Assembly: GCA_003135855.1 (NCBI GenBank)
Contig: PNBD01000024.1
Span: 1 to 38,228 of the forward strand
DNA length: 38,228 nt
From: Deltaproteobacteria bacterium
Lineage (GTDB): Bacteria; Desulfobacterota; Binatia; Binatales; Binataceae
Reading direction: 5' to 3'
In this document: positions 1 to 8,234 of the stretch, one piece after another
How the letters are laid out: every line of letters begins with the position of its first letter
Numbering within the stretch: position 1 is the stretch's first letter
The notes under the pieces: model-generated
What the model was told of the DNA's origin: nothing
The model's database searches: none
The model's input: the letters and a program-made list of their open reading frames with translations, nothing else
Translations under genes and position numbers: made by a program

Positions 1-2
1 TC

Positions 3-779
3 GTCATCGACGAGCTGGCCGACCTGATGATGGTGGACACCAACGGCGTCGAGGAATCCATCACGCGCCTCGCACAAATGGCGCGCGCCGTCGGCATCCA
101 CTTGATCCTTGCCACACAGCGTCCTTCGGTGGACGTCATCACCGGGCTCATCAAGGCGAACGTCCCGACGCGCATTGCGTTCCAGGTTTCCGCGAAGGTC
201 GACTCGCGCACCATCCTCGACCAGCAGGGCGCCGAGAGCCTGCTCGGCCAGGGTGACATGCTTTACCTCACTCCGGGCCACGGGATGCCCACGCGGGTCC
301 ACGGCGCCTACGTCGGCGACGCGGAAGTGCATCGTGTGGTCGAGTCGTTGAAGAAGCAGGGCGAGGCGCAGTACATCGACGGCATCCTCGACGAGCCCGA
401 CGCGGCCGAAGGAACCTCCGGCGATGGCGCTGTCCCAGGAGAAGCGGATCCCCTCTACGACCAGGCCGTGCAGATCGTCCTCCAGAACAAGCGCGCCTCC
501 ATCTCGCTCGTGCAGCGCCACCTGCGCATCGGCTACAACCGCGCTGCGCGCCTGATCGAGCAGGCCGGTGCGGAGCTTCTCGCCAATCGTGCGCATCCGC
601 TCGATCCCGCCGCTCGCCTGCAATTCGTTCAGCGTGGCAAGACCTGCCGCCATCGGCACCGCGCTGGTGAAATACGAACCGGTGAAGAAGACTTCCTGCG
701 CCGCCTGTTTGAGACTGTCTCGTCCGAGGCACGCCGACAGCGGGTACCCGTTCGCGATCGCCTTGCAGTAGGTCGATAG
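3..779 (+). CDS. ftsK: DNA translocase FtsK, C-terminal part, truncated at its 3' end
   Basis: FtsK is the membrane-anchored hexameric ATPase that pumps chromosomal DNA toward dif at the division septum. The window opens inside the motor: the Walker B segment [10 protein letters not shown] is at the very start, followed by the family stretches [17 protein letters not shown] and GQGDMLYL. After a linker comes the winged-helix gamma domain that reads KOPS sites ([20 protein letters not shown]). The gamma domain should run about 20 residues further; instead the homology stops at RLIEQ (about position 563) and the frame continues for about 70 residues through DNA that is antisense to an aminotransferase gene, ending at a chance stop. 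The 5' end lies outside the window. Identity of the FtsK part is certain; the last 70 residues are not FtsK. Confidence 0.93.
   Translation, partial: VIDELADLMMVDTNGVEESITRLAQMARAVGIHLILATQRPSVDVITGLIKANVPTRIAFQVSAKVDSRTILDQQGAESLLGQGDMLYLTPGHGMPTRVHGAYVGDAEVHRVVESLKKQGEAQYIDGILDEPDAAEGTSGDGAVPGEADPLYDQAVQIVLQNKRASISLVQRHLRIGYNRAARLIEQAGAELLANRAHPLDPAARLQFVQRGKTCRHRHRAGEIRTGEEDFLRRLFETVSSEARRQRVPVRDRLAVGR
551..566. other. Junction joining the broken 3' ends of ftsK and the aminotransferase gene
   Basis: Two convergent genes that should each have their own stop codon and intergenic DNA meet here with nothing between them. The joint sits on a near-palindrome (CCTGATCGAGCAGG against its complement CCTGCTCGATCAGG) that can be read as RLIEQ in ftsK and as LLDQ in the aminotransferase. 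It may be a real deletion through microhomology or an assembly join. Confidence 0.6.
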
Positions 780-1544
780 ATCGGGACGCACGCCGAACAC
801 TTCACCGGAGCCGCCCATGTGCAAACGGAAGCCGGCGCGCACGTCGTCGAGGATGAAGACGATTCCATTGTCGTCGCAGATTTTCCGCACCCCGCTGAGA
901 AACCCTTCGACCGGCAATTCGGAATCATGGCCGGCGTCATGCTTGAACGGTGAGAGAATCACGCCAGCAATCTCGCCGTGATTCTGATCCGCCAACTGGC
1001 GCAGACTGTCGAGATCGTTGTAGCGAAAATAAAGCACGTTGGCGCGATCCTCCGGCGTGACACCGCCGGGCAGCGGCGTACACCACGCATGCGCGCCGTG
1101 ATATGCGCCCGCGCACATCGCGATTTTGCTGCGGCCGGTGGCATGGCGCGCAACCTCGGTCGCCCACGTGCATACGTCGGAGCCGTTCTTGCCGAACACC
1201 GTCCAATCGGCGAACGGCGTGATCGACACCAGATGCTCCGCCAAATCGACCCACACCGGTCCAGGCGCGTTGAAGCAGTTGCCCCGATCCATTTGGCGCG
1301 CCGCCGCCTCTTCGACCTTGGGATGACGATGGCCCAGCACGATCGGACCATACGAGCACATGTAGTCGATGTATTCGTTGCCATCGACGTCCCAGATGTG
1401 GGAGCCCTCGCCGCGCGCGAAGAACGACGGGTAAGCACCCTTGGTCAGCAGCAACGGCGTCTGATGTCCGTAGATTCCGCCCGGGACGACTTTCTTGGCG
1501 CGCTGCATGAGCGCTTCGCTGTGCTCGAATGTGTAGGGTTTCAC
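551..1544 (-). CDS. Class III aminotransferase (HemL-like), 3'-truncated
   Basis: This is a PLP-dependent aminotransferase of the glutamate-1-semialdehyde aminomutase / omega-transaminase class. Reading the minus strand from a GTG at 1544 with GAGGT seven bases upstream gives [16 protein letters not shown], then [15 protein letters not shown], a G-A-Y-H-G-A cofactor-phosphate region, [10 protein letters not shown] with the pyridine-binding Asp, and [12 protein letters not shown], whose Lys is the expected Schiff-base residue. Homology ends near GLLDQA at about 551-566, some 100 residues short of a normal 430-residue member. Past that point the frame stays open to the window edge, but it is only the antisense of ftsK. 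True HemL activity is not established: the substrate-facing residues look different from HemL, so a general class III label is safer. Confidence 0.82.
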
Positions 1545-1638
1545 GCCGGTGACCTCGTCGGGAATTTTCAGTCTCGATGATGCTCGCAAAGATTCCTACT
1601 GCGGCACGGAGCGGTCAAGTGTGGGCCGTCACCGATCG

Positions 1639-2163
1639 CTAATCCTTCATGTGCGCGAGCGCGTTCTGAAAAATCCGCAGTGAATTCAGACCGAACAGCA
1701 CGAACTCGACGGACTCGAGCGTCGTCTTACTTTTCAAATGATCGCGCACCTCTTCCAGCATCACCTGGGCGCATCGCTCGATCGGAAATCCCGCGATGCC
1801 GCTGCCGATCGCCGGAAACGCGATCGACTTGAGCGAATTTTCCGCCGCTCGCTTGAGCGAATTCCGGGTCGCAGCGCGCAAATTCTCCTCCGCCGTCGAT
1901 TCACCAAGCCGCATGCTGGCCGCATGGATCACATGTCGCGCGGGGAGCCATCCGGCCCCTGTGATCGCCGCCTCGCCGAGCGGAATTCGCCCGATTACAT
2001 CGCATTCCGCCTGGATGCTCGGACCGCCCTTGGCTCGAATCGCGCCCGCGACGCCGCCGCCGAGCATCAGATCAGTGTTCGCCGCGTTTACGATCGCGTC
2101 CACTTGCGCCTCGGTCAGGTCGCCTTGGCGAAGCCGGATTTTCGCGCGCCAGTCCTGATTCAT
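1639..2163 (-). CDS. Macro-domain protein (ADP-ribose-binding or deacetylating hydrolase)
   Basis: Stand-alone macro domain of about 174 residues. The ADP-ribose pocket signature is plain near residue 27: [19 protein letters not shown], followed by a second loop with [12 protein letters not shown]. Family members bind ADP-ribose or hydrolyse O-acetyl-ADP-ribose or mono-ADP-ribosyl esters in the cytosol; the exact activity cannot be told from sequence. I chose the ATG at 2163 because GGAG lies six bases upstream; the GTG at 2175 would place that Shine-Dalgarno inside the gene. It is divergent from the peptide-binding lipoprotein gene, leaving only about 100 bases for two promoters. No functional link to its neighbours is evident. 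Confidence 0.9.
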   Translation of the reverse strand: MNQDWRAKIRLRQGDLTEAQVDAIVNAANTDLMLGGGVAGAIRAKGGPSIQAECDVIGRIPLGEAAITGAGWLPARHVIHAASMRLGESTAEENLRAATRNSLKRAAENSLKSIAFPAIGSGIAGFPIERCAQVMLEEVRDHLKSKTTLESVEFVLFGLNSLRIFQNALAHMKD

Positions 2164-2263
2164 GATCGACTCCACAAGCGAAGCACGCCGTCTCTTCTGC
2201 TATTATCGCGCCGATAGCGATGAAGCGAAAATGGGCGCGGTTCGGAAGCCGGTGTTGGTGAGG

Positions 2264-3820
2264 ATGATGATTGCTCGGATGCGCCGCTGCGCGTGGCTAC
2301 TGACACTGACGATGATCGCGCTTACTTCATGCACTGGCGCGCATCGCTCACCGGACACGATCCAGGTCGATATCGAAGGCTCGCCCATCTCGACCGATCC
2401 GCGCTTCACCACCGACATCCTCTCGTCGCGAATCAACGAACTGGTGTTCGACGCTATGGTGCGCATCGATCGTAACGGTCAATTCGTCGCCCGTCTCGCC
2501 GAGAGTTACGAACGACCGACGCCCACCGAGTTGGTCTTCCATCTACGCCACGATGTGCACTTCAGCGACGGACGCCCGCTCACCGCGCGCGACGTGAAGT
2601 TCACTTTCGACTCGATTCTCGCGCCCGAAACGGGAACCCCGAAGCGCGCCGGCCTGTCGCATCTGAAATCCGTGAGCACGCCTGACGACTACACCGTCGT
2701 TATGACGACTGACGGTCCGTATGCGCCCGCGCTCGAATTCGCGATGCAGACCATCGTCCCGGACGGCACGCCGCTGCCGGCACGATCGTCAGCAATTGGT
2801 CCGCCGGGTGCGGGGCCGTTTCGTATGGCAAGTTTCGTTCGCGACGAATCGATCGTGCTCGAGCGCAATCCTTATTTTCCCGCGCCGGCCAACGCGCCAA
2901 GCACTATCTTGTTCAAAGTCGTCCCCGATCCGACGGTTCGTGCGCTCGAACTTACCGAGGGCGTTTCCGATTTTTCCGAAAACAATATCCAGCCCGACGT
3001 ATTACCCTATCTCAGCAAACAGCCGCATCTTGCGATTAGTAAGTCGCCCGGAAGTAGCTATCGCTATCTCGCCTTCAACTTTCGCGATCCGTACCTTCGC
3101 GACGTGCGCGTCCGCCGTGCGATTGCATACTCAATCGATCGCGCATCGATTATCAACTCGATGATGCGAGGCGCGGCGCGCGCCGCTACTGGACTACTCG
3201 CTCCGGAGAACTGGGCATACGACGGCAATCTGCCGATTTACAATTACGATCCCGCCAAGGCGCGCCAGTTGCTCGACGAGGCGGGCTATCCCGCCGGTCC
3301 CGATGGGATGCGCCGCCTCCGTTTCGTTTACAAAACCACGCCTGAGCAATCGTCGTTGGCGCAGGCGCTGCAAGCGATGTTCAAGCGGGTCGGCATCACG
3401 CTCGAAATTCGCAGCAACGAATTCGCGACCTTCTACAGCGACATCCAGAAGGGCAATTTCGATCTCACTTCACTGAATTGGGTCGGCACCAACGACCCCA
3501 ATCATTACTACATGATATTCGATTCGAAGATGACGCCGCCTCATGGTGGATTCAATCGCGGATACTATACGAATCCCGAAATGGATCGCCTGGTCGAGAC
3601 TGGAGCGCGTACTCTCGATCTCAGCGAGCGCGAACAAATCTACGCGCAGGTGCAGCGGCTCGCGGCCGAGGATCTGCCGTACGTATCGCTATGGTGGGAC
3701 GACACCGTCGTGGTGATGAATCGCGAGTTGCACGGCTTCACTCCGTACCCCAACGGTAGCTTGATTTCGCTGGCGACGCTGACGCTGCAAGGGCCCGGCG
3801 CCGCGGAGCCCTCCGAGTGA
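2264..3820 (+). CDS. Peptide/oligopeptide ABC transporter substrate-binding lipoprotein (SBP family 5)
   Basis: Extracytoplasmic solute-binding protein of the DppA/OppA family (SBP_bac_5). The N-terminus has an Arg-rich stretch, a hydrophobic core and a lipobox LTSC, so it should be lipid-anchored. The mature part shows the family signature around HLRHDVHFSDGRPLTARDVK and the later segment VRRAIAYSIDR. Length about 518 residues is normal. The start is uncertain: ATGs at 2231, 2264, 2267 and 2279 are in frame; 2264 gives a normal 22-residue signal, none has a convincing Shine-Dalgarno. The stop overlaps the start of the first permease by four bases (GTGA), so the genes are translationally coupled. 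Ligand is unknown; peptides, nickel and glycosides are all possible in this family. Confidence 0.9.
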   Translation: MMIARMRRCAWLLTLTMIALTSCTGAHRSPDTIQVDIEGSPISTDPRFTTDILSSRINELVFDAMVRIDRNGQFVARLAESYERPTPTELVFHLRHDVHFSDGRPLTARDVKFTFDSILAPETGTPKRAGLSHLKSVSTPDDYTVVMTTDGPYAPALEFAMQTIVPDGTPLPARSSAIGPPGAGPFRMASFVRDESIVLERNPYFPAPANAPSTILFKVVPDPTVRALELTEGVSDFSENNIQPDVLPYLSKQPHLAISKSPGSSYRYLAFNFRDPYLRDVRVRRAIAYSIDRASIINSMMRGAARAATGLLAPENWAYDGNLPIYNYDPAKARQLLDEAGYPAGPDGMRRLRFVYKTTPEQSSLAQALQAMFKRVGITLEIRSNEFATFYSDIQKGNFDLTSLNWVGTNDPNHYYMIFDSKMTPPHGGFNRGYYTNPEMDRLVETGARTLDLSEREQIYAQVQRLAAEDLPYVSLWWDDTVVVMNRELHGFTPYPNGSLISLATLTLQGPGAAEPSE

Positions 3821-4737
3821 TCGCGTATGTCACGCGCCGCCTGTTTGCGCTGATTCCGGTCGCGCTCGGGGTAGCGACTCTCACCTTCGCGATTATTCAT
3901 CTCGTTCCGGGCGACCCGGTGATCGCGATGCTCGGTGAAACGGCCGCGCCGGCCGACGTTGAAGGGATGCGCCATCAACTCGGCCTCGACCGCCCCGTGC
4001 TCGAGCAGTACTTCAGCTATCTCGGCGGTCTCGCCGTCGGCGATCTCGGCGAATCGATTTCGTATCGCAAACCAGTCTCGCGCATTATCGCGGAGCGGTA
4101 TCCCGCCACTATCGAGCTGGCCGCGGCCGGTATGTTGGTCGCTCTCCTGATTGCATTTCCGCTCGGTATCATCGCGGGTTCGAAGCCCGGCGGCACGGGC
4201 GACATCGCCGCAATGGGGTTCGCGATTCTCGGCATCTCAGTGCCGCACATTTATCTCGGCCCGTTGCTGATGATTCTCTTCTCGCTCGATCTGCGATGGC
4301 TTCCGCTGACCGGGCGCGGCGGTTTCTCGCATCTGGTTTTGCCCGCGATCACCCTAGGCACCGCACTCGCCGCGATCATAGCGCGGATGCTTCGCCAGAG
4401 TCTGATCGGCGTGCGCGAGAGCGACTACATGCGTACCGCGATCAGCAAGGGTCTCAGCGAGCGCGCCGCGCTCATTCGCCATGGTCTAAGGAACGCGCTC
4501 ACTTCAGTGATCACCATCATCGGGCTGCAGATGGGCTCACTGCTGAGCGGCACGCTGATCACCGAAATGATTTTTTCCTGGCCGGGTCTCGGCCGCCTGC
4601 TCATCAGCGCGATCGGGGCGCGCGACTATCCAACCGTCGAAGGATGCGTACTCGCGTTCGCGCTCACCTACGTCGTCGTGAACATGGCGACCGACCTGAT
4701 TTACGCGCTGGTCGATCCGCGCGTAAGGATTTCGTGA
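3817..4737 (+). CDS. ABC transporter permease, DppB/OppB family
   Basis: First inner-membrane permease of the peptide importer. It begins with the family N-terminus RRLFALIPVALGVATLTF, followed by HLVPGDP and the periplasmic stretch GLDRPVLEQYF. The binding-protein-dependent transport domain holds about five further membrane segments and the cytoplasmic coupling loop around RTAISKGLSERAALIRHGL, which docks on the ATPase. The C-terminus LIYALVDPRVRIS is typical. Length of 306 residues matches the family. Start GTG at 3817 overlaps the lipoprotein stop, and the stop in turn overlaps the GTG of the next permease, so the three genes form one tightly coupled operon. Confidence 0.93.
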   Translation: MIAYVTRRLFALIPVALGVATLTFAIIHLVPGDPVIAMLGETAAPADVEGMRHQLGLDRPVLEQYFSYLGGLAVGDLGESISYRKPVSRIIAERYPATIELAAAGMLVALLIAFPLGIIAGSKPGGTGDIAAMGFAILGISVPHIYLGPLLMILFSLDLRWLPLTGRGGFSHLVLPAITLGTALAAIIARMLRQSLIGVRESDYMRTAISKGLSERAALIRHGLRNALTSVITIIGLQMGSLLSGTLITEMIFSWPGLGRLLISAIGARDYPTVEGCVLAFALTYVVVNMATDLIYALVDPRVRIS

Positions 4738-5546
4738 CCGCGCCGAGCCGCAATCCGTCACTGCTGATCGGCGTCGCAATAGTCATTGCGCTGATCGGAA
4801 CCGCAATCCTTGGTCCGATACTTTTTCGCGTCGACCCACTGGCTATCGATCTGGCTAATACACTAGCGAGCCCGAGCCTCGCCCATCCTTTTGGATGCGA
4901 CGCGCTCGGCCGCGATGTGCTCGCCCGCGTGCTATGGGGCGCGCGCCTATCGCTCTCGATTTCCGCCGCCGTGGTCGCGCTGTCGCTGATAGTGGGCAGC
5001 TTGATCGGCGGCGCTGCCGCGCTATCGGGCGGTCGTATCGACAATCTCGTAATGCGCGGTGTCGATATCGTGCTGGCATTTCCGGGAATTCTTCTGGCTA
5101 TTGCGCTCGCTGCGATTCTCGGACCCGGACTGCTCGACTTGGTAATCGCGCTGACCGCGATGGGCTGGACTGGCTATGCGCGAATCGTTCGCGGCGAAGT
5201 ACTCACTCTGCGCGAACGTGAATACGTACTTGCAGCGGAAGCCCTCGGCGCCCGCCAATCGCGCATCCTATTTCGGCATCTACTACCCGGCATCGCGGGT
5301 CCGCTGGCGGTGCAAGCGACTTTCGGAATCGGCGGGATCATCGGCGCCGAAGCGGCCCTCTCGTTCCTCGGCCTCGGCGCGATGCCGCCGACGCCGAGCT
5401 GGGGCAATATGCTCGACGCTGGCCGCGCGTTCCTGCTGGTCGCGCCTCATCTCACGACCGCACCCGGAATCGCGATCGGCGCATCGATCCTTGGCTTCAA
5501 TCTTCTCGGCGATGGCATCGCGCAGGCGGTCGGCCATCGAACCTGA
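4734..5546 (+). CDS. ABC transporter permease, DppC/OppC family
   Basis: Second permease of the importer, about 270 residues. The family marker HPFGCDALGRDVLARVLWGAR follows the first membrane helix near residue 52; the coupling loop is EYVLAAEALGARQSRILFRHLLP. The frame is open for 146 codons upstream, but this is only the antifunctional shadow of dppB; the GTG at 4734 in the GTGA overlap with the preceding stop is the sensible start. The operon would normally continue with two ATPase genes (DppD and DppF). Here the next gene is an APH-like kinase, so the transporter must borrow ATPases encoded elsewhere or they were lost. Confidence 0.93.
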   Translation: MTAPSRNPSLLIGVAIVIALIGTAILGPILFRVDPLAIDLANTLASPSLAHPFGCDALGRDVLARVLWGARLSLSISAAVVALSLIVGSLIGGAAALSGGRIDNLVMRGVDIVLAFPGILLAIALAAILGPGLLDLVIALTAMGWTGYARIVRGEVLTLREREYVLAAEALGARQSRILFRHLLPGIAGPLAVQATFGIGGIIGAEAALSFLGLGAMPPTPSWGNMLDAGRAFLLVAPHLTTAPGIAIGASILGFNLLGDGIAQAVGHRT

Positions 5547-5612
5547 TCATGCGCGGCGATGAAAGTTTGTGCTACAGCTTTCCATTCGGAGCCGGGGCGC
5601 GAGATTCACCTA

Positions 5613-6635
5613 ATGGATACTAAGGAGATGACGCAACGGCTCACGGATTTCATCCGCGAGCAGGGGCCATTCGACAAAGTCACGATCGAGAATTTCAGCA
5701 AGATGCCGGGCGGCGCATCGCGCGAGATTTACTCCTTCGACTGCGCGATGGAGCGCGCCGGCGAAGTGAAGCGGCGCGCGATGGTGATGCGGCAGGATCC
5801 CGGCGCGCATAACATTTCGTCGAATCGCCGCGATGAATTCCTCGTCATCCGCGCCGCCTTCGAGGAACACGTGCCGGTACCTGAGGTGTTCTGGATCTCC
5901 GAGGACCCGGCAGTTCTTGGCTCCTCGTTTTTTATTATGGAGCGCGTCGAGGGTGAGACCCTAGCGCGACGACTGCTCCGCGACGCCGCCTACGCCAAGG
6001 CCCGCGAGGTGATGCCTGCTCAGCTTGCCGACATTCTCGCCCGCATTCATCGCGTCGACCCGGTCGCGCACAAACTTGATTTTCTTTCCGAGCCGGGCGA
6101 CAACGCCGCGCTCACCGAAGTCCAACGCTACGAAGCAAACTTTCGTCAACTCGCCCTGGAACCGCATCCCGCGTTCGAGTTGGCCTTCCGCTGGCTGCTC
6201 GGCCGGATTCCGAAAACGCCGCGCAAGACTCTGGTGCACGGCGATTACCGAATCGGCAACGTGATTTTCGGGCCGGAGGGCGTGCGTTCGATCCTCGATT
6301 GGGAACTCGCGCATGTCGGCGATCCGATGGAAGACGTCGGCTGGATGTGCGTTCGCGCCTGGCGCTTCGGCAATGATCGAATGCCGGTCGGCGGGCTCGG
6401 TACGCGTGAGGATTTCTTCAATGTATACGAGCGGGCGAGCGGCGTGCCGGTCGATCCGGAGGCCGCCCGTTTCTGGGAAGTCTTTGGCAACCTGCGCTGG
6501 GGAATTATCACAATCAGCCAGGCGCGCCGGCACATGGATAAATTCGTCAACAGCGTCGAGCTTGCCAGTATCGGCCGGCGCACCGCGGAAACCGAACTCG
6601 AACTGCTGAACCTGATTCAAATAGCAACTAGCTAA
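5613..6635 (+). CDS. APH-family phosphotransferase (ACAD10-like kinase)
   Basis: Aminoglycoside-phosphotransferase fold kinase of the branch found beside acyl-CoA metabolism genes and fused to acyl-CoA dehydrogenase in eukaryotic ACAD10. The catalytic loop LVHGDYRIGNVIF (near residue 205) carries the catalytic Asp and Asn, and SILDWELAHVGDP carries the metal-binding Asp. Near the N-terminus lies a glycine-containing nucleotide loop (SKMPGGASREIYSF). The start ATG at 5613 gives a normal N-terminus (MDTKEMTQRLTDFIREQ); an in-frame ATG at 5559 is possible. Substrate is unknown: hydroxyacyl-CoA or small alcohols are plausible, antibiotic resistance is not suggested by context. The DUF6285 gene follows 39 bases later, a recurrent pairing for this kinase branch. 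Confidence 0.9.
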   Translation: MDTKEMTQRLTDFIREQGPFDKVTIENFSKMPGGASREIYSFDCAMERAGEVKRRAMVMRQDPGAHNISSNRRDEFLVIRAAFEEHVPVPEVFWISEDPAVLGSSFFIMERVEGETLARRLLRDAAYAKAREVMPAQLADILARIHRVDPVAHKLDFLSEPGDNAALTEVQRYEANFRQLALEPHPAFELAFRWLLGRIPKTPRKTLVHGDYRIGNVIFGPEGVRSILDWELAHVGDPMEDVGWMCVRAWRFGNDRMPVGGLGTREDFFNVYERASGVPVDPEAARFWEVFGNLRWGIITISQARRHMDKFVNSVELASIGRRTAETELELLNLIQIATS

Positions 6636-6674
6636 TGGCGCCGAATCGTGCGGCGCGCTTGTGAGTAATCGCAT

Positions 6675-7103
6675 ATGCAGGACAGACCAACCTCGATCGA
6701 GTTGCTCGAAGCCGCGGCAGATTTCGTCGATCGCGAAATCGTGCCGATCCTCGACGGCCAGCGCCAGTTCCAATCGCGCGTCGTCGCCAACGTGATGCGC
6801 ATCGTTGCGCGCGAAATCAAGCTGGAAGATCCATTCGTGCGGAGCGAGGTCCGCGCGTTGTCAAAACTGCTCGCGCATCCCGAGCCGCACGTTCATAGCC
6901 TCGACGATCTCGGCAAAGTTGCCTTCAAACTCAACGAGGAATTGAGTGAGAAGATTCGCACCGGCGCAGCCGACAGCGGAGCGTGGCGTGCGGAAGTCTT
7001 GTCGATGGTGCGGCGCAGCGTCGAAGACAAACTTCGGATCGCAAATCCCCGCTACCTCGAGAGCGACGTTGCTCTGCGAAAAGAAGCGATCGAGCAAGAC
7101 TGA
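6675..7103 (+). CDS. DUF6285 domain protein
   Basis: Small soluble helical protein of 142 residues. The opening (RPTSIELLEAAADFVDREIVP) and the following SRVVANVMRIVAREI match the DUF6285 family as I know it, which is repeatedly encoded beside APH-like kinases and acyl-CoA dehydrogenases. No catalytic motif, signal peptide or membrane segment is visible. The C-terminal half is rich in Arg, Glu and Leu and ends in a segment (KLRIANPRYLESD) that is typical for the family. It probably acts with the upstream kinase, 39 bases away on the same strand. Biochemical role unknown. Confidence 0.8.
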   Translation: MQDRPTSIELLEAAADFVDREIVPILDGQRQFQSRVVANVMRIVAREIKLEDPFVRSEVRALSKLLAHPEPHVHSLDDLGKVAFKLNEELSEKIRTGAADSGAWRAEVLSMVRRSVEDKLRIANPRYLESDVALRKEAIEQD

Positions 7104-7175
7104 ACCGCCTTCGTAATGCCGGTTATGAAGTGCTAGTCGTGGTGATACGCGTCCGCGTCAAAGGGAGATCGACTA

Positions 7176-8198
7176 ATGGCTGAGCGCAAAGTGATGCTGC
7201 TGGAGCAGGATGACCTGATGCATCCAAACACCGGGGAATCCAACTTCAACGAAAGCGCTTACTACAACTTTTACGATCGCAAGCAGCGGCTCGGCGGGTT
7301 CATTCGGCTCGGTAATCGCGCCAACGAAGGCCATGCCGAAATGACCATCTGCCTCTATCTGCCGGACAAAACGGTTGGCTTCATGTTTCAGCGACCCGAG
7401 ATCAAGAACAACGAAGCACACGATGCAGGCGGCGCAAAATTCGAAGTTGTTAAAAATTTCGAACACCATCGCGTGAGCTACAACGGCAAAGTCTGCATCC
7501 TGAAGAATCCGTTGGAGATGGCCGATCCGGCGCAGGCATTCAAGACCAATCCGTACTCGCGCGCGAAACTCGAACTCGACTATCGCGCCGTCTCATCTGG
7601 ATGGGGCGGTGAGCTGCGCGAAAAGAGCGCGGACGGCAATTGGGCTTCGATCAAGCCATCGGGTGCGCCGGGCGCCGAATTCGCGCGCGGCCATTTCGAG
7701 CAACTGGGGCACGCCACTGGCAAACTCACTCTCACCGACGGCGGCGGCCCGCGCGAATTCAATATCGATGGACTCGGGCTCCGCGATCATAGTTGGGGGC
7801 CGCGCTACTGGCAGGCGCCCAAGTACTATCGATGGCTCACGATGAACTTCGACGAGGGCCTCGGCGGGATGGCGACGATTACCGTGAATCGCGACGGCAG
7901 TGTGCGTCCAGGTGGCTTCATCGCGCGCAAGGGCCAACCCAATTTGAATATCGTCAAGGTTGACATCGATACTCAGTTCACCGGCGAGCAGCAGCTCCAC
8001 GATCAAATCAAAGTAACTTGCGAGACTGCGGACGGCGCGGCCCCAATAGTCATTACTGGCAAAGTGTTGTCGATTATCCCGCTCCGCAATCGGCGCGCGG
8101 GAGTAGTCACTCGAATCACCGAAGGAATGACCGAGTGGAACTGGGACGGGAAAGTTGGCTACGGTCTCGCCGAGTACCTCGATCATCTCGAAGAATAG
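7176..8198 (+). CDS. DUF7065/DUF7064 (AttH/CrtC lipocalin-like) protein
   Basis: Cytosolic beta-rich protein of 340 residues that I assign to the paired DUF7065 (N-terminal) and DUF7064 (C-terminal) domains, related to the AttH/CrtC lipocalin-like fold. The hallmark is GLRDHSWGPRYW near residue 205, which separates the two halves; the C-terminal half holds WLTMNFDEG. A clear Shine-Dalgarno, GGGAG, lies eight bases before the ATG at 7176. It follows the DUF6285 gene by 72 bases on the same strand. Homologues often sit in steroid, lipid or xenobiotic degradation loci, but the reaction is not known, and neither the substrate nor a cofactor can be read from this sequence. Confidence 0.75.
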   Translation: MAERKVMLLEQDDLMHPNTGESNFNESAYYNFYDRKQRLGGFIRLGNRANEGHAEMTICLYLPDKTVGFMFQRPEIKNNEAHDAGGAKFEVVKNFEHHRVSYNGKVCILKNPLEMADPAQAFKTNPYSRAKLELDYRAVSSGWGGELREKSADGNWASIKPSGAPGAEFARGHFEQLGHATGKLTLTDGGGPREFNIDGLGLRDHSWGPRYWQAPKYYRWLTMNFDEGLGGMATITVNRDGSVRPGGFIARKGQPNLNIVKVDIDTQFTGEQQLHDQIKVTCETADGAAPIVITGKVLSIIPLRNRRAGVVTRITEGMTEWNWDGKVGYGLAEYLDHLEE

Positions 8199-8234
8199 CA
8201 AGTAAGCGTTACGCCCAGTTCGCGAGATAGCTAG

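Noticed and set aside
4296-4733. Upstream extension of the second permease frame
   Set aside because: It lies wholly inside the first permease in another frame and has no permease homology; the GTG at 4734 in the coupled overlap is the real start.
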